From Halomonas sp. TD01 (GTDB taxonomy: Bacteria; Pseudomonadota; Gammaproteobacteria; Pseudomonadales; Halomonadaceae), in NCBI RefSeq assembly GCF_923868895.1, contig NZ_OV350343.1, positions 3,162,001 through 3,226,000 on the forward strand: 64,000 nt of DNA, in the 5' to 3' direction. Within the stretch, counting starts at the first letter, position 1. Every line of letters begins with the position of its first letter. The notes under the pieces are model-generated. The model searched no databases. It was not told the origin of the DNA and was given only the letters and a program-made list of their open reading frames with translations. Made by a program: the position numbers and the translations under genes. Shown piece by piece: positions 1 to 11,631 of the stretch.

Positions 1-1
1 T

Positions 2-796
2 ATCAAACTGCTGATGGCGCAGCTGCCAGATGTGCCACAGATCGCATGTTTCGATACTGCGTTTCATGCTCATCAGCCCTGGGTAGCTCGGCAGTTTGCT
101 CTGCCGCAGGAATTGACTGCCAAGGGATTGATACGTTACGGCTTCCACGGCCTTTCCTACGATTATATACAGCGCACGCTGCCCACTGTTTTACCTAGCG
201 ATGCACCCCGTTCACGGGTGGTGGTGGCGCATTTAGGTAATGGTGCCAGTATGTGTGCTATCTGCGATGGCGTCAGCGTAGCCTCAACCATGGGGTTTAC
301 CGCGCTTGATGGATTGCCGATGGGCACGCGCTCTGGTGCTTTGGACCCAGGGTTGGTGCTCCACCTAATTAGTCATGAAGGAATGAGTGTCGAGGACGTG
401 TCGACGCTCTTATATAAGCGTTCAGGACTGCTTGGTGTCTCCGGGATCAGTAGCGATATGCGCGAGTTGCTTGCAAGTGATGTCCCTGAAGCAGAAGAGG
501 CTATTGAGCTTTACTGCTATCGCGCCGCGCGGGAAATCGCCAGCTTAGCAGGCGCATTGGGCGGGCTAGATCAATTGGTATTTACCGCCGGTATTGGTGA
601 GCATGCAGCACCGATTCGTGCACGTATTGTGGCGCAATGTGAGTGGATGGGCATGCAGCTTGATGAAAAAGCCAATAAATGTGATGCCGTTTGCGTCTCT
701 CTACCGGATAGCCGTGTGGGCGTTTGGGTCATTCCAACAGATGAAGAGCGAGTGATTGCCAGTGATTGCCTAGCGCTTCTCAAGAAAGCGGATTAA
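2..796 (+). CDS. ackA: Acetate kinase, C-terminal part (5' end outside window)
   Basis: Acetate kinase interconverts acetate plus ATP and acetyl phosphate plus ADP in the cytoplasm. The reading frame is open from the left edge (residues IKLL precede the first Met at 14), so about 265 C-terminal residues of a protein that is usually near 400 are present. Family signatures visible are FDTAFHAHQP, the phosphate-binding HLGNGAS, MGTRSGALDPG, the SSDMREL stretch and the C-terminal DEERVIASD carrying the catalytic Glu region. The true start lies upstream of the window and the partner pta gene is not seen. The gene is followed by about 180 bases without a recognised feature before the antiporter gene. 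Confidence 0.95.
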   Translation: MKLLMAQLPDVPQIACFDTAFHAHQPWVARQFALPQELTAKGLIRYGFHGLSYDYIQRTLPTVLPSDAPRSRVVVAHLGNGASMCAICDGVSVASTMGFTALDGLPMGTRSGALDPGLVLHLISHEGMSVEDVSTLLYKRSGLLGVSGISSDMRELLASDVPEAEEAIELYCYRAAREIASLAGALGGLDQLVFTAGIGEHAAPIRARIVAQCEWMGMQLDEKANKCDAVCVSLPDSRVGVWVIPTDEERVIASDCLALLKKAD

Positions 797-980
797 ACAG
801 CGCTTTAATTCCGCCACCTGACGTCTGGCGTTTGTGTGTTTGAGACGCTGGCCATGATGATAGTTGGATGTTGCCATTGCTGCGGTTATTGCTATTGTCA
901 TTACCGCTACCGAGAAACCACTGATCTGATAGAATCCCCAGCTTTTGTAAACTCACTCACTTACCTTACTGGGAATTTTA

Positions 981-2327
981 ATGAACGCGGTAATTCTTGC
1001 TGTGCTAGTCATGGTGGCGCTTTCGCTTGCTCGGGTATCCGTGGTGTTTGCACTCGTTGTAGGTGCGCTGGTTGGGGGCTTGGTGGGCGGCCTATCACTG
1101 GATGAAACCCTCAGTGCTTTTAATGATGGTGTTGGCGGGGGCGCGCAAGTAGCGCTTGCTTATGCCACGCTAGGGGCTTTTGCGGTGGCTATATCTCGCT
1201 CGGGGCTTCCCGATATGCTGGCCAATCGCTTGATTACTATGCTGGGGAAAGAGTCTACCGCAGCGCATCAAGCACGGGTAAAGGTGTTTTTGCTCGTTGC
1301 AGTGCTCTTGGTGGCTATTTCATCGCAAAACGCCATTCCGGTGCATATTGCGTTTATCCCGGTGCTGATCCCACCATTGTTAGTGGTAATGAATCGTCTC
1401 CAGCTTGATCGCCGCGCAGTGGCGTGTGCGCTAACCTTTGGGTTAACCGCTCCGTATATGCTGCTCCCCGTGGGGTTTGGCGCTATCTTCTTGAATGATA
1501 TTCTGCTGGCGAATTTAAATAGCGCGGGCGAGTCACTGGGGCTGGAAATTACTCGAGGCATGGTGCCCATGGCAATGGCTATTCCCGTAGGTGGGATGGC
1601 GATTGGCTTACTGGTAGCGCTATTTTTCAGCTACCGCGGGCAGCGCGAATATACCAATAAAGATCTAGTGGCGACTAACGCACATCAAGGGCACACGCCT
1701 GCAAAGCCTCATACGTTCGGGCTTGTAATGTCGGGTGTGGCTATTGTGGCGGCGTTGGGTTTGCAGCTATATACCGGCTCAATGATTGTTGGTGGTCTAG
1801 TGGGGATTGGTTTGCTTTCGCTGGGCGGCATTTTTAAATGGCGTGAAGCGGATGATCTTTTTACCAGCGGCATGCGCATGATGGCACTGATTGGTTTCAT
1901 TATGATTTCAGCGGCTGGCTTTGCAGAAGTAATGAAAGCGACCGGGGATATCGAGTTGCTAGTGGCAGGCGCGTTTGAACTATTTGGTGATAACCGGGGG
2001 GTAGCGGCGCTTGTCATGCTGCTAGTGGGTTTGTTTATTACCCTGGGTATTGGTTCATCATTTTCAACCATTCCCATTATTGCAGCAATTTTTGTACCGC
2101 TGGCGGTGCAGTTTGGCTTCTCGCCAATGGCAACTGTCGTACTCGTTGGTACGGCGGCTGCACTGGGCGATGCGGGATCGCCAGCGTCTGATTCCACACT
2201 GGGGCCAACCTCTGGCCTAAATGTTGATGGCCAGCATGATCATATGTGGGACAGCGTGGTGCCTACCTTCCTGCACTACAATATACCGCTGATTGCTTTT
2301 GGGTGGCTGGCAGCGATGTCGCTTTAA
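981..2327 (+). CDS. NhaC/YuiF-type Na+/H+ antiporter family membrane protein
   Basis: This 448-residue polytopic inner-membrane protein has roughly eleven or twelve hydrophobic segments spread along its length, starting directly at the N-terminus. Glycine-rich and small-residue helices, conserved polar stretches near [19 protein letters not shown] toward the C-terminus, and the length fit the NhaC-like antiporter group that also includes YuiF-type putative amino-acid transporters. The substrate cannot be read from sequence: it could be Na+/H+ exchange or amino-acid transport. The ATG at 981 has only a weak GGGA upstream. The gene stands alone between ackA and a terminator at 2374-2402. Confidence 0.75.
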   Translation: MNAVILAVLVMVALSLARVSVVFALVVGALVGGLVGGLSLDETLSAFNDGVGGGAQVALAYATLGAFAVAISRSGLPDMLANRLITMLGKESTAAHQARVKVFLLVAVLLVAISSQNAIPVHIAFIPVLIPPLLVVMNRLQLDRRAVACALTFGLTAPYMLLPVGFGAIFLNDILLANLNSAGESLGLEITRGMVPMAMAIPVGGMAIGLLVALFFSYRGQREYTNKDLVATNAHQGHTPAKPHTFGLVMSGVAIVAALGLQLYTGSMIVGGLVGIGLLSLGGIFKWREADDLFTSGMRMMALIGFIMISAAGFAEVMKATGDIELLVAGAFELFGDNRGVAALVMLLVGLFITLGIGSSFSTIPIIAAIFVPLAVQFGFSPMATVVLVGTAAALGDAGSPASDSTLGPTSGLNVDGQHDHMWDSVVPTFLHYNIPLIAFGWLAAMSL

Positions 2328-2373
2328 GTGTTTTTTCACCGACTGCTTTTTTAAAGATCAGTTTAGAAACTAG

Positions 2374-2402
2374 AAAGGGCAGCCATTAGCTGCCCTTTTT
2401 TA
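2374..2402 (+). terminator. Rho-independent terminator after the antiporter gene
   Basis: A ten-base-pair stem (2374-2383 with 2389-2398) closes a five-base loop and runs into a T tract. It lies between the convergent antiporter and trmJ genes and probably serves the plus-strand transcript. Confidence 0.85.
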
Positions 2403-2416
2403 TGCTAAAACCCTGA

Positions 2417-3151
2417 TTATTGCCTAGGCAGGTGCGACTCGAAAGCGCTCAGTAGGCCGCGGAGTAAGGAGAGTTCCTTACGGTTGGGCTGAGCACGGGA
2501 AAACAACGCCTGAAGTTGTTCTTCAGTGCGGGCATGGGGCTGGGTAAGAAAGCCACTTTGCTGCATCAACCGCCCAAGGTGCTCTTGGAAGTGCACAAAT
2601 TGCTCACGGCTAGGCGGTGTGGCTTCAGTCGGCCGTTGGTACATAAACTGGTTATCATCGCGCTTTCGCCAAGCACGGTGTACTTCGTAGGCTAAAATCT
2701 GTACGGCCTGTGAGAGGTTTAAAATACCGTATTCAGGGTTGGCAGGGATGCTGACCTGATGCGTGCAGCAGCGTATTTCGTCGTTGGTGAGACCTGAACG
2801 TTCACGCCCGAATATTAATGCAACCGGCGCTTGTGCGGCGTTCTCAATCACCTGCTGCGCCATGTCATCAGGTTCATCGAAATGAGGGAGTGGCAAGCTG
2901 CGGAGCCTTGCGCTGGCGCCCACCACTTGAACGCAATCACTAACCGCCTCATCAAGGCTGCTTACACAGCGAGCATTTTCAAGCACATCTGTTGCGCCTG
3001 CGGCCATGCGCGTTGCTTCTTCATCGGGGAACGCGCGTGGATTAACCAATAAGAGCTCAGATAAGCCCATGGTTTTCATGGCGCGAGCAGTGGCACCAAT
3101 GTTCCCAGGGTGGAAGGTTTGCACCAGTACGATACGGATATTGGAAAGCAC
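2417..3151 (-). CDS. trmJ: tRNA (cytidine/uridine-2'-O-)-methyltransferase TrmJ
   Basis: This 244-residue SPOUT-class RNA methyltransferase uses S-adenosylmethionine to 2'-O-methylate position 32 in the anticodon loop of several tRNAs. The SpoU motif 1 HPGNIGATARAMK is near residue 14, motif 2 LIFGRERSGL is in the middle and motif 3 IPANPEYGILNLSQAVQ follows, which is the expected order. A C-terminal helical extension fits TrmJ rather than TrmL. It lies downstream of the groE terminator on the same strand, so it probably has its own promoter in 3152-3240. Confidence 0.92.
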   Translation of the reverse strand: MLSNIRIVLVQTFHPGNIGATARAMKTMGLSELLLVNPRAFPDEEATRMAAGATDVLENARCVSSLDEAVSDCVQVVGASARLRSLPLPHFDEPDDMAQQVIENAAQAPVALIFGRERSGLTNDEIRCCTHQVSIPANPEYGILNLSQAVQILAYEVHRAWRKRDDNQFMYQRPTEATPPSREQFVHFQEHLGRLMQQSGFLTQPHARTEEQLQALFSRAQPNRKELSLLRGLLSAFESHLPRQ

Positions 3152-3240
3152 GGTAATGAAGACCTACAGCTGCCGGATAAAGGCGCTGATGGTAGCATGC
3201 TTTTAAATATCATCAGAGGCAGGAAGGGGGGAGTTGCCAA

Positions 3241-3269
3241 ATAAAAGAACCCCGCACATGGCGGGGTTC
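3241..3269 (-). terminator. Rho-independent terminator of the groES-groEL operon, separated from groEL by the introns
   Basis: A nine-base-pair GC-rich stem (3247-3255 with 3261-3269, loop ACATG) is followed on the minus strand by TTTTAT. In the spliced transcript it would lie about 45 bases after the groEL stop codon. The two group II introns place 5.6 kb between it and groEL, so it also terminates the intron-containing precursor. Confidence 0.88.
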
Positions 3270-3311
3270 TTAACGACGTTAAACGTCAGAGCGATAGGCT
3301 CAGGGGTGCAT

Positions 3312-3386
3312 GTCGGGTAGCAGCAGTGCATTACTGCACCGCCGCCCCCTAAGAACCGTACGTGCGAGTTTCCCCGCATACGGCTC
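3312..3386 (-). ncRNA. Group II intron domains V and VI, copy A
   Basis: Domain V is the 34-base hairpin 3386-3353. It begins GAGCCG, carries the catalytic AGC triad and ends CGGTTC. Domain VI follows, with an eight-base-pair inner stem around the loop GTAA and an outer GGG/CCC stem. The A at 3318 is left bulged, seven bases from the 3' splice site, which is the usual branch-point position. The intron ends in CGAC, fitting the AY rule. Confidence 0.9.
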
Positions 3387-3392
3387 AAGCCT

Positions 3393-5084
3393 TTATAAGC
3401 CTCCCAGATGAGAGACCGGTGACCTTTTCTCCTGTTGCGAATGCCACTGACGATGACAGTTAGGGTGCAACAACACCAAGTTACTCAGCTCGTCACCGCC
3501 ACCCTTATGCCGTTCCACCACGTGGTGAATGTTCCACTTGGTTTCCCAAGTGATTAAGCCACGGCACATTGGGCAGCGCTTACCTTGCCGCTTCCATAGC
3601 GTTTGCAGTTTCTTACGACCTTTCGTTGACGCTTCCCAAGAGCGCTCCAGCCTGCTCTCGAAATACTGCTCGTCTCTAGGGTCATAAGGGTTTGCTTCCG
3701 CCCTGATCTTGGTATGTCGCACAATCGGGATGTCCTTGCTGCTCTGCAACCGTACGGGCTTACCGGGCATTAAGGTACTTTGGAAAATCCAGTTCTCGCT
3801 TTTCACCGAATGAAAATATTTCTTCTTCACCCAGCGCTTTTGGCGATTACTGTGTCGTCGACAACTCCAACGCCATAATAGCTTCCAAACACGGTAGTCC
3901 ACATAGCCAAACGTTTCCTTGGCCACGACGTGACGGTGATAATTCGCCCATCCCAGCAGTACCGGGTTGAGTTGGTGAATCAACACATCCTGTCGTGACA
4001 TGCAGTTGCGTCTGACGATGTCCTTGATCTTCTTTAGGTGTCGTTGCAGGTTCTTACGGCTGGGCTTAATCAACAGCTTGCCGTTGTACTTCCGCAGGTT
4101 CTGCCCGAGAAAATCAAAACCTTCTGCGATGTGCGTCACCACGGTCTTGCTGGCTGACAACGTAAGCCCACGTTCTGCCATAAAGGCAGAAACGACAGGC
4201 AGTACTTCATTTTCCAACAGCTCTTTCGAGATGCCAGTAATGATGAAGTCGTCGGCATAACGCACATAGTTCACCTTGGTCTTGTAGCTTGCTTTGGTAT
4301 TTTTCTTCCCGAAATGGGATTCCAACACCTTTTCAAGCCCATCAAGCGCCAGGTTGGCTAATACCGGAGAGATGATCCCGCCCTGGGGCGTTCCTGCCTC
4401 TGTCGGATACAGACGGTGAGACTCCATGAATCCCGCTTTCAGCCACTTCTTGAGCACTTGCTTGTCCATCGGGACATTAGCCAGCAGCCAGTCGTGACTG
4501 ATATTGTCAAAGCACCCCTTGATATCGCCTTCCAGCACCCATTCAGCAGAATGCTTACGGCTCAAATTGACAAAGCATTGCTCTATCGCATCGGCCGTTG
4601 AGCGCCATGGACGAAAACCATAGCTGTTGCGGTCAGCCACCGTTTCCGATACCGGTTCGAGCGCCAGCAAATAGAGTGCTTGCATGGCCCGATCCCGCAT
4701 CGTCGGTATCCCTAGTGGGCGGCGTGAACCGTCCGGTTTGGGAATATAGACACGGCGTAATGGAGCAGGGCGGTAGCCCTTACTTTTTAGCCTGCCTAAC
4801 GCTAACCACTTGGCTTGTGGAGTGCTCCACAATTCACCATCAACACCGGGCGTTTTCTTGCCCCGGTTTTCAGTAACACGTCTGACGGCCGATGCTCTGG
4901 CCGCCAGCGAGTGGGTCAGCAGTCGTTGCAAAGCTTTCACCTTGCGCCAACGTTGATCCCGAGTCGCCTTCGCGATCCGCACTTGTAGCCCTCTCACCTT
5001 TCTGTCGACGGCAGACCAGTTAATGGTGTGCCAGCTGTCAGGCGGGTGGGAGAACGCAGGTACTTGTTTAAAACCAGTACTCAT
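3393..5084 (-). CDS. ltrA: Group II intron reverse transcriptase/maturase with HNH domain (copy A)
   Basis: This 563-residue protein binds its own intron RNA, assists splicing, and supports retrohoming by target-primed reverse transcription. The reverse transcriptase fingers/palm region spans about residues 60-340, with YADD at 276-279 and the TPQGGIISP block near 232. The maturase X domain is near 365-410 (LGWANYHRHVV), followed by a basic DNA-binding stretch. A C-terminal HNH endonuclease has C504-x2-C507, HH at 520-521 and NCH at 542-544. Catalytic residues look intact. The start at 5084 is chosen over an upstream in-frame ATG at 5138 because GGAGGA lies eight bases before it. The protein is identical to copy B. 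Confidence 0.93.
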   Translation of the reverse strand: MSTGFKQVPAFSHPPDSWHTINWSAVDRKVRGLQVRIAKATRDQRWRKVKALQRLLTHSLAARASAVRRVTENRGKKTPGVDGELWSTPQAKWLALGRLKSKGYRPAPLRRVYIPKPDGSRRPLGIPTMRDRAMQALYLLALEPVSETVADRNSYGFRPWRSTADAIEQCFVNLSRKHSAEWVLEGDIKGCFDNISHDWLLANVPMDKQVLKKWLKAGFMESHRLYPTEAGTPQGGIISPVLANLALDGLEKVLESHFGKKNTKASYKTKVNYVRYADDFIITGISKELLENEVLPVVSAFMAERGLTLSASKTVVTHIAEGFDFLGQNLRKYNGKLLIKPSRKNLQRHLKKIKDIVRRNCMSRQDVLIHQLNPVLLGWANYHRHVVAKETFGYVDYRVWKLLWRWSCRRHSNRQKRWVKKKYFHSVKSENWIFQSTLMPGKPVRLQSSKDIPIVRHTKIRAEANPYDPRDEQYFESRLERSWEASTKGRKKLQTLWKRQGKRCPMCRGLITWETKWNIHHVVERHKGGGDELSNLVLLHPNCHRQWHSQQEKRSPVSHLGGL

Positions 5085-6117
5085 CTTGCTGTCCTCCGAA
5101 TGAATGCCGATAAGACGCCCTTCGGAGAACAGATACATTGATCCCTTGCGGGAGTGTATGTGCTCCCGCAGGGGTGAGATAAGGCCGCTAACTTGCTCGG
5201 CTATCTCTTCGTAATATCAGCATGATTGAGCGCTTTAGAGCGCTATCACGCGATTAAAGACCAGCTGGACGTAGGCCCCGTTTCCGGTAGAGGAACGTTT
5301 AACCTCTTATCCGCCCCATTACAGGGCGGCATTCGCTTTTTCCAGCCTCCTAAACCCGCACCATTAACAGCTCGCCTCACGGCTTGCCTGCCCGGTAGGG
5401 CAATAGTACGGGGTTTCCGAGTTCCGCATCATGGACACGGATCACTTAGACCCTGCCAGTACACCGTAGGTCTGTTGGTAACGTATCCCCAGATGTAAGA
5501 GGGATAACCGACCCAATACCTTTTGGTCAGAGCGTGTCAGTAGCTTACGCTCCTTGCGGCTGACGGTGCTTGTTAGCAGTTCACTTACGTTGGTCATATG
5601 ATCCAGCCTAGCCTCTCACCCGCATGCTACTAGCGGGATCTTCAATGGACCTCACGGCCGCATTAAACCCCAAGAGGGGGAGTACATTGTCAGGACGCTT
5701 GGCACCTTACCGTTACCGGCGACGCACTGCCCCTAGGCTACTGCTGGTTACACAGCAGGTTCCGCTTATATCGTTACCGCTACATACGGTTTAGATACAT
5801 GGAACCATCCAGAATACGGCTTCGCACCGGATAGGCAGCTTAGCCAAATAATAGACACGAATATCCCCGCTACATCACATTCCCAAAAATAGAAATGTTT
5901 CAGCGTGTACGAATATCGCCAAAGCGAAAGGTACGAGCAGACTCATACCGGAAAAGGGGTATTTACCCTAAGGTAATACCCGATATCCGGACTGAGACAG
6001 CCCGAATATCGGGTTTATTAAAAATGCTTCTTGCGCGGTTGTGGTCACTAACGTTAAGTTAGTGACCACTTCGTCTGTAGACCGCTAGGCAAGCTACCTA
6101 TACGACTCTCGTCGCAC

Positions 6118-6192
6118 GTCGGGTAGCAGCAGTGCATTACTGCACCGCCGCCCCCTAAGAACCGTACGTGCGAGTTTCCCCGCATACGGCTC
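6118..6192 (-). ncRNA. Group II intron domains V and VI, copy B
   Basis: Same structures as in copy A, shifted by 2806 bases: domain V at 6192-6159, bulged branch-point A at 6124, 3' end at 6118. The base after the 3' splice site is the first G of copy A rather than a normal exon base. Confidence 0.9.
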
Positions 6193-6198
6193 AAGCCT

Positions 6199-7890
6199 TT
6201 ATAAGCCTCCCAGATGAGAGACCGGTGACCTTTTCTCCTGTTGCGAATGCCACTGACGATGACAGTTAGGGTGCAACAACACCAAGTTACTCAGCTCGTC
6301 ACCGCCACCCTTATGCCGTTCCACCACGTGGTGAATGTTCCACTTGGTTTCCCAAGTGATTAAGCCACGGCACATTGGGCAGCGCTTACCTTGCCGCTTC
6401 CATAGCGTTTGCAGTTTCTTACGACCTTTCGTTGACGCTTCCCAAGAGCGCTCCAGCCTGCTCTCGAAATACTGCTCGTCTCTAGGGTCATAAGGGTTTG
6501 CTTCCGCCCTGATCTTGGTATGTCGCACAATCGGGATGTCCTTGCTGCTCTGCAACCGTACGGGCTTACCGGGCATTAAGGTACTTTGGAAAATCCAGTT
6601 CTCGCTTTTCACCGAATGAAAATATTTCTTCTTCACCCAGCGCTTTTGGCGATTACTGTGTCGTCGACAACTCCAACGCCATAATAGCTTCCAAACACGG
6701 TAGTCCACATAGCCAAACGTTTCCTTGGCCACGACGTGACGGTGATAATTCGCCCATCCCAGCAGTACCGGGTTGAGTTGGTGAATCAACACATCCTGTC
6801 GTGACATGCAGTTGCGTCTGACGATGTCCTTGATCTTCTTTAGGTGTCGTTGCAGGTTCTTACGGCTGGGCTTAATCAACAGCTTGCCGTTGTACTTCCG
6901 CAGGTTCTGCCCGAGAAAATCAAAACCTTCTGCGATGTGCGTCACCACGGTCTTGCTGGCTGACAACGTAAGCCCACGTTCTGCCATAAAGGCAGAAACG
7001 ACAGGCAGTACTTCATTTTCCAACAGCTCTTTCGAGATGCCAGTAATGATGAAGTCGTCGGCATAACGCACATAGTTCACCTTGGTCTTGTAGCTTGCTT
7101 TGGTATTTTTCTTCCCGAAATGGGATTCCAACACCTTTTCAAGCCCATCAAGCGCCAGGTTGGCTAATACCGGAGAGATGATCCCGCCCTGGGGCGTTCC
7201 TGCCTCTGTCGGATACAGACGGTGAGACTCCATGAATCCCGCTTTCAGCCACTTCTTGAGCACTTGCTTGTCCATCGGGACATTAGCCAGCAGCCAGTCG
7301 TGACTGATATTGTCAAAGCACCCCTTGATATCGCCTTCCAGCACCCATTCAGCAGAATGCTTACGGCTCAAATTGACAAAGCATTGCTCTATCGCATCGG
7401 CCGTTGAGCGCCATGGACGAAAACCATAGCTGTTGCGGTCAGCCACCGTTTCCGATACCGGTTCGAGCGCCAGCAAATAGAGTGCTTGCATGGCCCGATC
7501 CCGCATCGTCGGTATCCCTAGTGGGCGGCGTGAACCGTCCGGTTTGGGAATATAGACACGGCGTAATGGAGCAGGGCGGTAGCCCTTACTTTTTAGCCTG
7601 CCTAACGCTAACCACTTGGCTTGTGGAGTGCTCCACAATTCACCATCAACACCGGGCGTTTTCTTGCCCCGGTTTTCAGTAACACGTCTGACGGCCGATG
7701 CTCTGGCCGCCAGCGAGTGGGTCAGCAGTCGTTGCAAAGCTTTCACCTTGCGCCAACGTTGATCCCGAGTCGCCTTCGCGATCCGCACTTGTAGCCCTCT
7801 CACCTTTCTGTCGACGGCAGACCAGTTAATGGTGTGCCAGCTGTCAGGCGGGTGGGAGAACGCAGGTACTTGTTTAAAACCAGTACTCAT
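6199..7890 (-). CDS. ltrA: Group II intron reverse transcriptase/maturase with HNH domain (copy B)
   Basis: This is a second, identical copy of the 563-residue reverse transcriptase/maturase/endonuclease, with the same Shine-Dalgarno GGAGGA eight bases before the ATG at 7890. The YADD active site, maturase domain X and HNH cysteines and histidines are all intact. No base or residue difference from copy A was found. This points to a recent duplication, gene conversion, or an assembly that needs long-read confirmation. It would be translated from the unspliced groE precursor or from a promoter inside the intron. Confidence 0.93.
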   Translation of the reverse strand: MSTGFKQVPAFSHPPDSWHTINWSAVDRKVRGLQVRIAKATRDQRWRKVKALQRLLTHSLAARASAVRRVTENRGKKTPGVDGELWSTPQAKWLALGRLKSKGYRPAPLRRVYIPKPDGSRRPLGIPTMRDRAMQALYLLALEPVSETVADRNSYGFRPWRSTADAIEQCFVNLSRKHSAEWVLEGDIKGCFDNISHDWLLANVPMDKQVLKKWLKAGFMESHRLYPTEAGTPQGGIISPVLANLALDGLEKVLESHFGKKNTKASYKTKVNYVRYADDFIITGISKELLENEVLPVVSAFMAERGLTLSASKTVVTHIAEGFDFLGQNLRKYNGKLLIKPSRKNLQRHLKKIKDIVRRNCMSRQDVLIHQLNPVLLGWANYHRHVVAKETFGYVDYRVWKLLWRWSCRRHSNRQKRWVKKKYFHSVKSENWIFQSTLMPGKPVRLQSSKDIPIVRHTKIRAEANPYDPRDEQYFESRLERSWEASTKGRKKLQTLWKRQGKRCPMCRGLITWETKWNIHHVVERHKGGGDELSNLVLLHPNCHRQWHSQQEKRSPVSHLGGL

Positions 7891-8922
7891 CTTGCTGTCC
7901 TCCGAATGAATGCCGATAAGACGCCCTTCGGAGAACAGATACATTGATCCCTTGCGGGAGTGTATGTGCTCCCGCAGGGGTGAGATAAGGCCGCTAACTT
8001 GCTCGGCTATCTCTTCGTAATATCAGCATGATTGAGCGCTTTAGAGCGCTATCACGCGATTAAAGACCAGCTGGACGTAGGCCCCGTTTCCGGTAGAGGA
8101 ACGTTTAACCTCTTATCCGCCCCATTACAGGGCGGCATTCGCTTTTTCCAGCCTCCTAAACCCGCACCATTAACAGCTCGCCTCACGGCTTGCCTGCCCG
8201 GTAGGGCAATAGTACGGGGTTTCCGAGTTCCGCATCATGGACACGGATCACTTAGACCCTGCCAGTACACCGTAGGTCTGTTGGTAACGTATCCCCAGAT
8301 GTAAGAGGGATAACCGACCCAATACCTTTTGGTCAGAGCGTGTCAGTAGCTTACGCTCCTTGCGGCTGACGGTGCTTGTTAGCAGTTCACTTACGTTGGT
8401 CATATGATCCAGCCTAGCCTCTCACCCGCATGCTACTAGCGGGATCTTCAATGGACCTCACGGCCGCATTAAACCCCAAGAGGGGGAGTACATTGTCAGG
8501 ACGCTTGGCACCTTACCGTTACCGGCGACGCACTGCCCCTAGGCTACTGCTGGTTACACAGCAGGTTCCGCTTATATCGTTACCGCTACATACGGTTTAG
8601 ATACATGGAACCATCCAGAATACGGCTTCGCACCGGATAGGCAGCTTAGCCAAATAATAGACACGAATATCCCCGCTACATCACATTCCCAAAAATAGAA
8701 ATGTTTCAGCGTGTACGAATATCGCCAAAGCGAAAGGTACGAGCAGACTCATACCGGAAAAGGGGTATTTACCCTAAGGTAATACCCGATATCCGGACTG
8801 AGACAGCCCGAATATCGGGTTTATTAAAAATGCTTCTTGCGCGGTTGTGGTCACTAACGTTAAGTTAGTGACCACTTCGTCTGTAGACCGCTAGGCAAGC
8901 TACCTATACGACTCTCGTCGCA

Positions 8923-10578
<1,656 letters not shown>

Positions 10579-10624
10579 CTAAACATTGAAATTTAAAAGG
10601 AAAAGTAAATGATCGAGGCGGTAT

Positions 10625-10918
10625 TTAGCCTTCGACGACTGCCAAGATATCGGCTTCGCTCATGATCAGAACTTCTTCGCCGTTGATTTTCTGTTTTTCA
10701 ACGCCGAAACCGTCTTTGAAAATCACCGAGTCGCCAACTTTAACGTCCAACGGGCGAACGTCACCGTTGTCGAGAATGCGGCCATTACCAACTGCCAGGA
10801 CTTCACCGCGAGTGGGTTTTTCCTGAGCGTTGCCCGGTAGCACGATGCCGCCAGCGGTTTTCTGCTCTTCTTCCACGCGACGAACAACGACGCGATCGTG
10901 CAAAGGACGGATATTCAT
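10625..10918 (-). CDS. groES: 10-kDa co-chaperonin GroES
   Basis: This 97-residue co-chaperonin caps the GroEL ring. It has the typical start [14 protein letters not shown], the mobile-loop segment around [13 protein letters not shown], and the C-terminal [10 protein letters not shown]. The start at 10918 is favoured by GGAG about eight bases upstream and by family length; an in-frame ATG at 10951 would add eleven atypical residues. It is the first gene of the groE operon, about 150 bases downstream of a heat-shock-type promoter. Confidence 0.97.
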   Translation of the reverse strand: MNIRPLHDRVVVRRVEEEQKTAGGIVLPGNAQEKPTRGEVLAVGNGRILDNGDVRPLDVKVGDSVIFKDGFGVEKQKINGEEVLIMSEADILAVVEG

Positions 10919-11071
10919 GCTCACGTTCTCCTGAGTATCGTCAAGGCCCATAAGGGCAATTAGCTAAATGAGATTTCCGTGGGCTTCTTGCCCGCGAAAA
11001 GTGAAGGTAAGTAACCTTCATGTTAATGGCGAAAGCTAATGCATCCGCCGAACTTGTGTGCTGACTCAAAA

Positions 11072-11097
11072 GTGGGGGCTGCTCGTAGCCTTTCAAG
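11072..11097 (-). promoter_or_regulatory. Sigma-32 (RpoH) heat-shock promoter of groES-groEL
   Basis: On the minus strand CTTGAAA (11097-11091) is followed after 13 bases by CCCCAC (11077-11072). This is close to the sigma-32 consensus CTTGAAA-N(11-15)-CCCCAT. It lies about 155 bases upstream of the groES start. The leader between contains a small hairpin (GAAGGT/ACCTTC, 11002-11018). No CIRCE element was seen. Confidence 0.8.
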
Positions 11098-11148
11098 GGG
11101 CAGGCGATAAAAAAATGTGGTTTGGCGTCATTCTTATTCGTTGCGCCT

Positions 11149-11631
11149 TCAGCGCCGCCTTGCTGTTTCATCCCGGCTAATGAATTCACCTTCGATTGGC
11201 CCTTCTTGACCGCCTGGGCGTGATGTATCTGCCTGTTCGTAGTTGGTCTGCTGTTGTTGGCCAGCAGCGCTTTTTAAGCCTAACCAAGTGAGGGCTTTGA
11301 ACATTAACTGGCGAGCGTTAGGCAGTAGGCAGGCGATGCCTAGCGCGTCAGAGAGAAAGCCTGGGGCCAAGAGCAGGGCGCCACCGAAGATTAGCGCAGC
11401 CCCGGTAAACAGTTCTTGAGAGGGGATTTCACCTACTTGCATGCGCTGTCGCGCGCGCGCCAGAGTGGAAACACCCTCTTTGCGAATTAGGTGTAGCCCA
11501 ATAAATCCAGTGCCCAGTACCAGTAGCAGGGTGGTGAATAAACCAATTCGGCTACCGATTGAAAACAGTAATACAAAATCAACTAACGTAAACAGCGATA
11601 TAAAAAGAAGAATGGGCATGACAGACTCCAT
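11149..11631 (-). CDS. fxsA: FxsA family inner-membrane protein
   Basis: This 160-residue membrane protein has hydrophobic segments at about residues 5-50 and 75-105, the GTGFIGLHLIRKEG and APGFLSD motifs typical of FxsA, and a polar glutamine-rich tail. FxsA is known in E. coli for relieving phage exclusion by F plasmid PifA when overproduced; its ordinary role is unclear. It lies just upstream of groES, an arrangement also seen in E. coli. The GTG/ATG choice at the N-terminus is uncertain: MPILL four residues in is an alternative start. Confidence 0.88.
   Translation of the reverse strand: MESVMPILLFISLFTLVDFVLLFSIGSRIGLFTTLLLVLGTGFIGLHLIRKEGVSTLARARQRMQVGEIPSQELFTGAALIFGGALLLAPGFLSDALGIACLLPNARQLMFKALTWLGLKSAAGQQQQTNYEQADTSRPGGQEGPIEGEFISRDETARRR

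Larger units (their letters stand above)
3312..6117 (-). mobile_element. Group II intron, copy A (distal copy of a perfect tandem pair)
   Basis: This is a complete 2806-bp group II intron read on the minus strand. It begins with the consensus GTGCG at 6117 and ends with AC at 3312. The first roughly 1030 bases (6117-5085) form the folded 5' domains. They include a hairpin (5484-5489 with 5501-5506) whose loop carries TACATC at 5497-5492, complementary to the last six bases GATGTA of the groEL exon; this is the probable EBS1. The maturase gene occupies domain IV. Domain V is 3386-3353 and domain VI runs to the 3' end. Its immediate 5' neighbour is the 3' end of copy B, which does not match EBS1. 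The 3' exon begins at 3311 with A, the last base of the native groEL TAA stop. Confidence 0.93.

Noticed and set aside
3203..3388. Open frame of 61 codons crossing the intron 3' end
   Set aside because: It runs through domain V, domain VI and the splice site and lacks a ribosome-binding site; structured RNA explains the sequence.
5324..5332. Nine-base complement in intron copy A to groEL exon bases GGGCGGCAT, a tempting EBS2
   Set aside because: It lies 3' of EBS1 in the intron, opposite to the usual order, and CCGCCC pairs with a nearby GGGCGG to form its own stem, so it is probably structural. EBS2 was not assigned.
5226..5498. Ninety-codon open frame on the plus strand inside the intron 5' domains (and its twin at 8032-8304)
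   Set aside because: It is antisense to the catalytic RNA domains that contain EBS1, with no family resemblance or ribosome-binding site.
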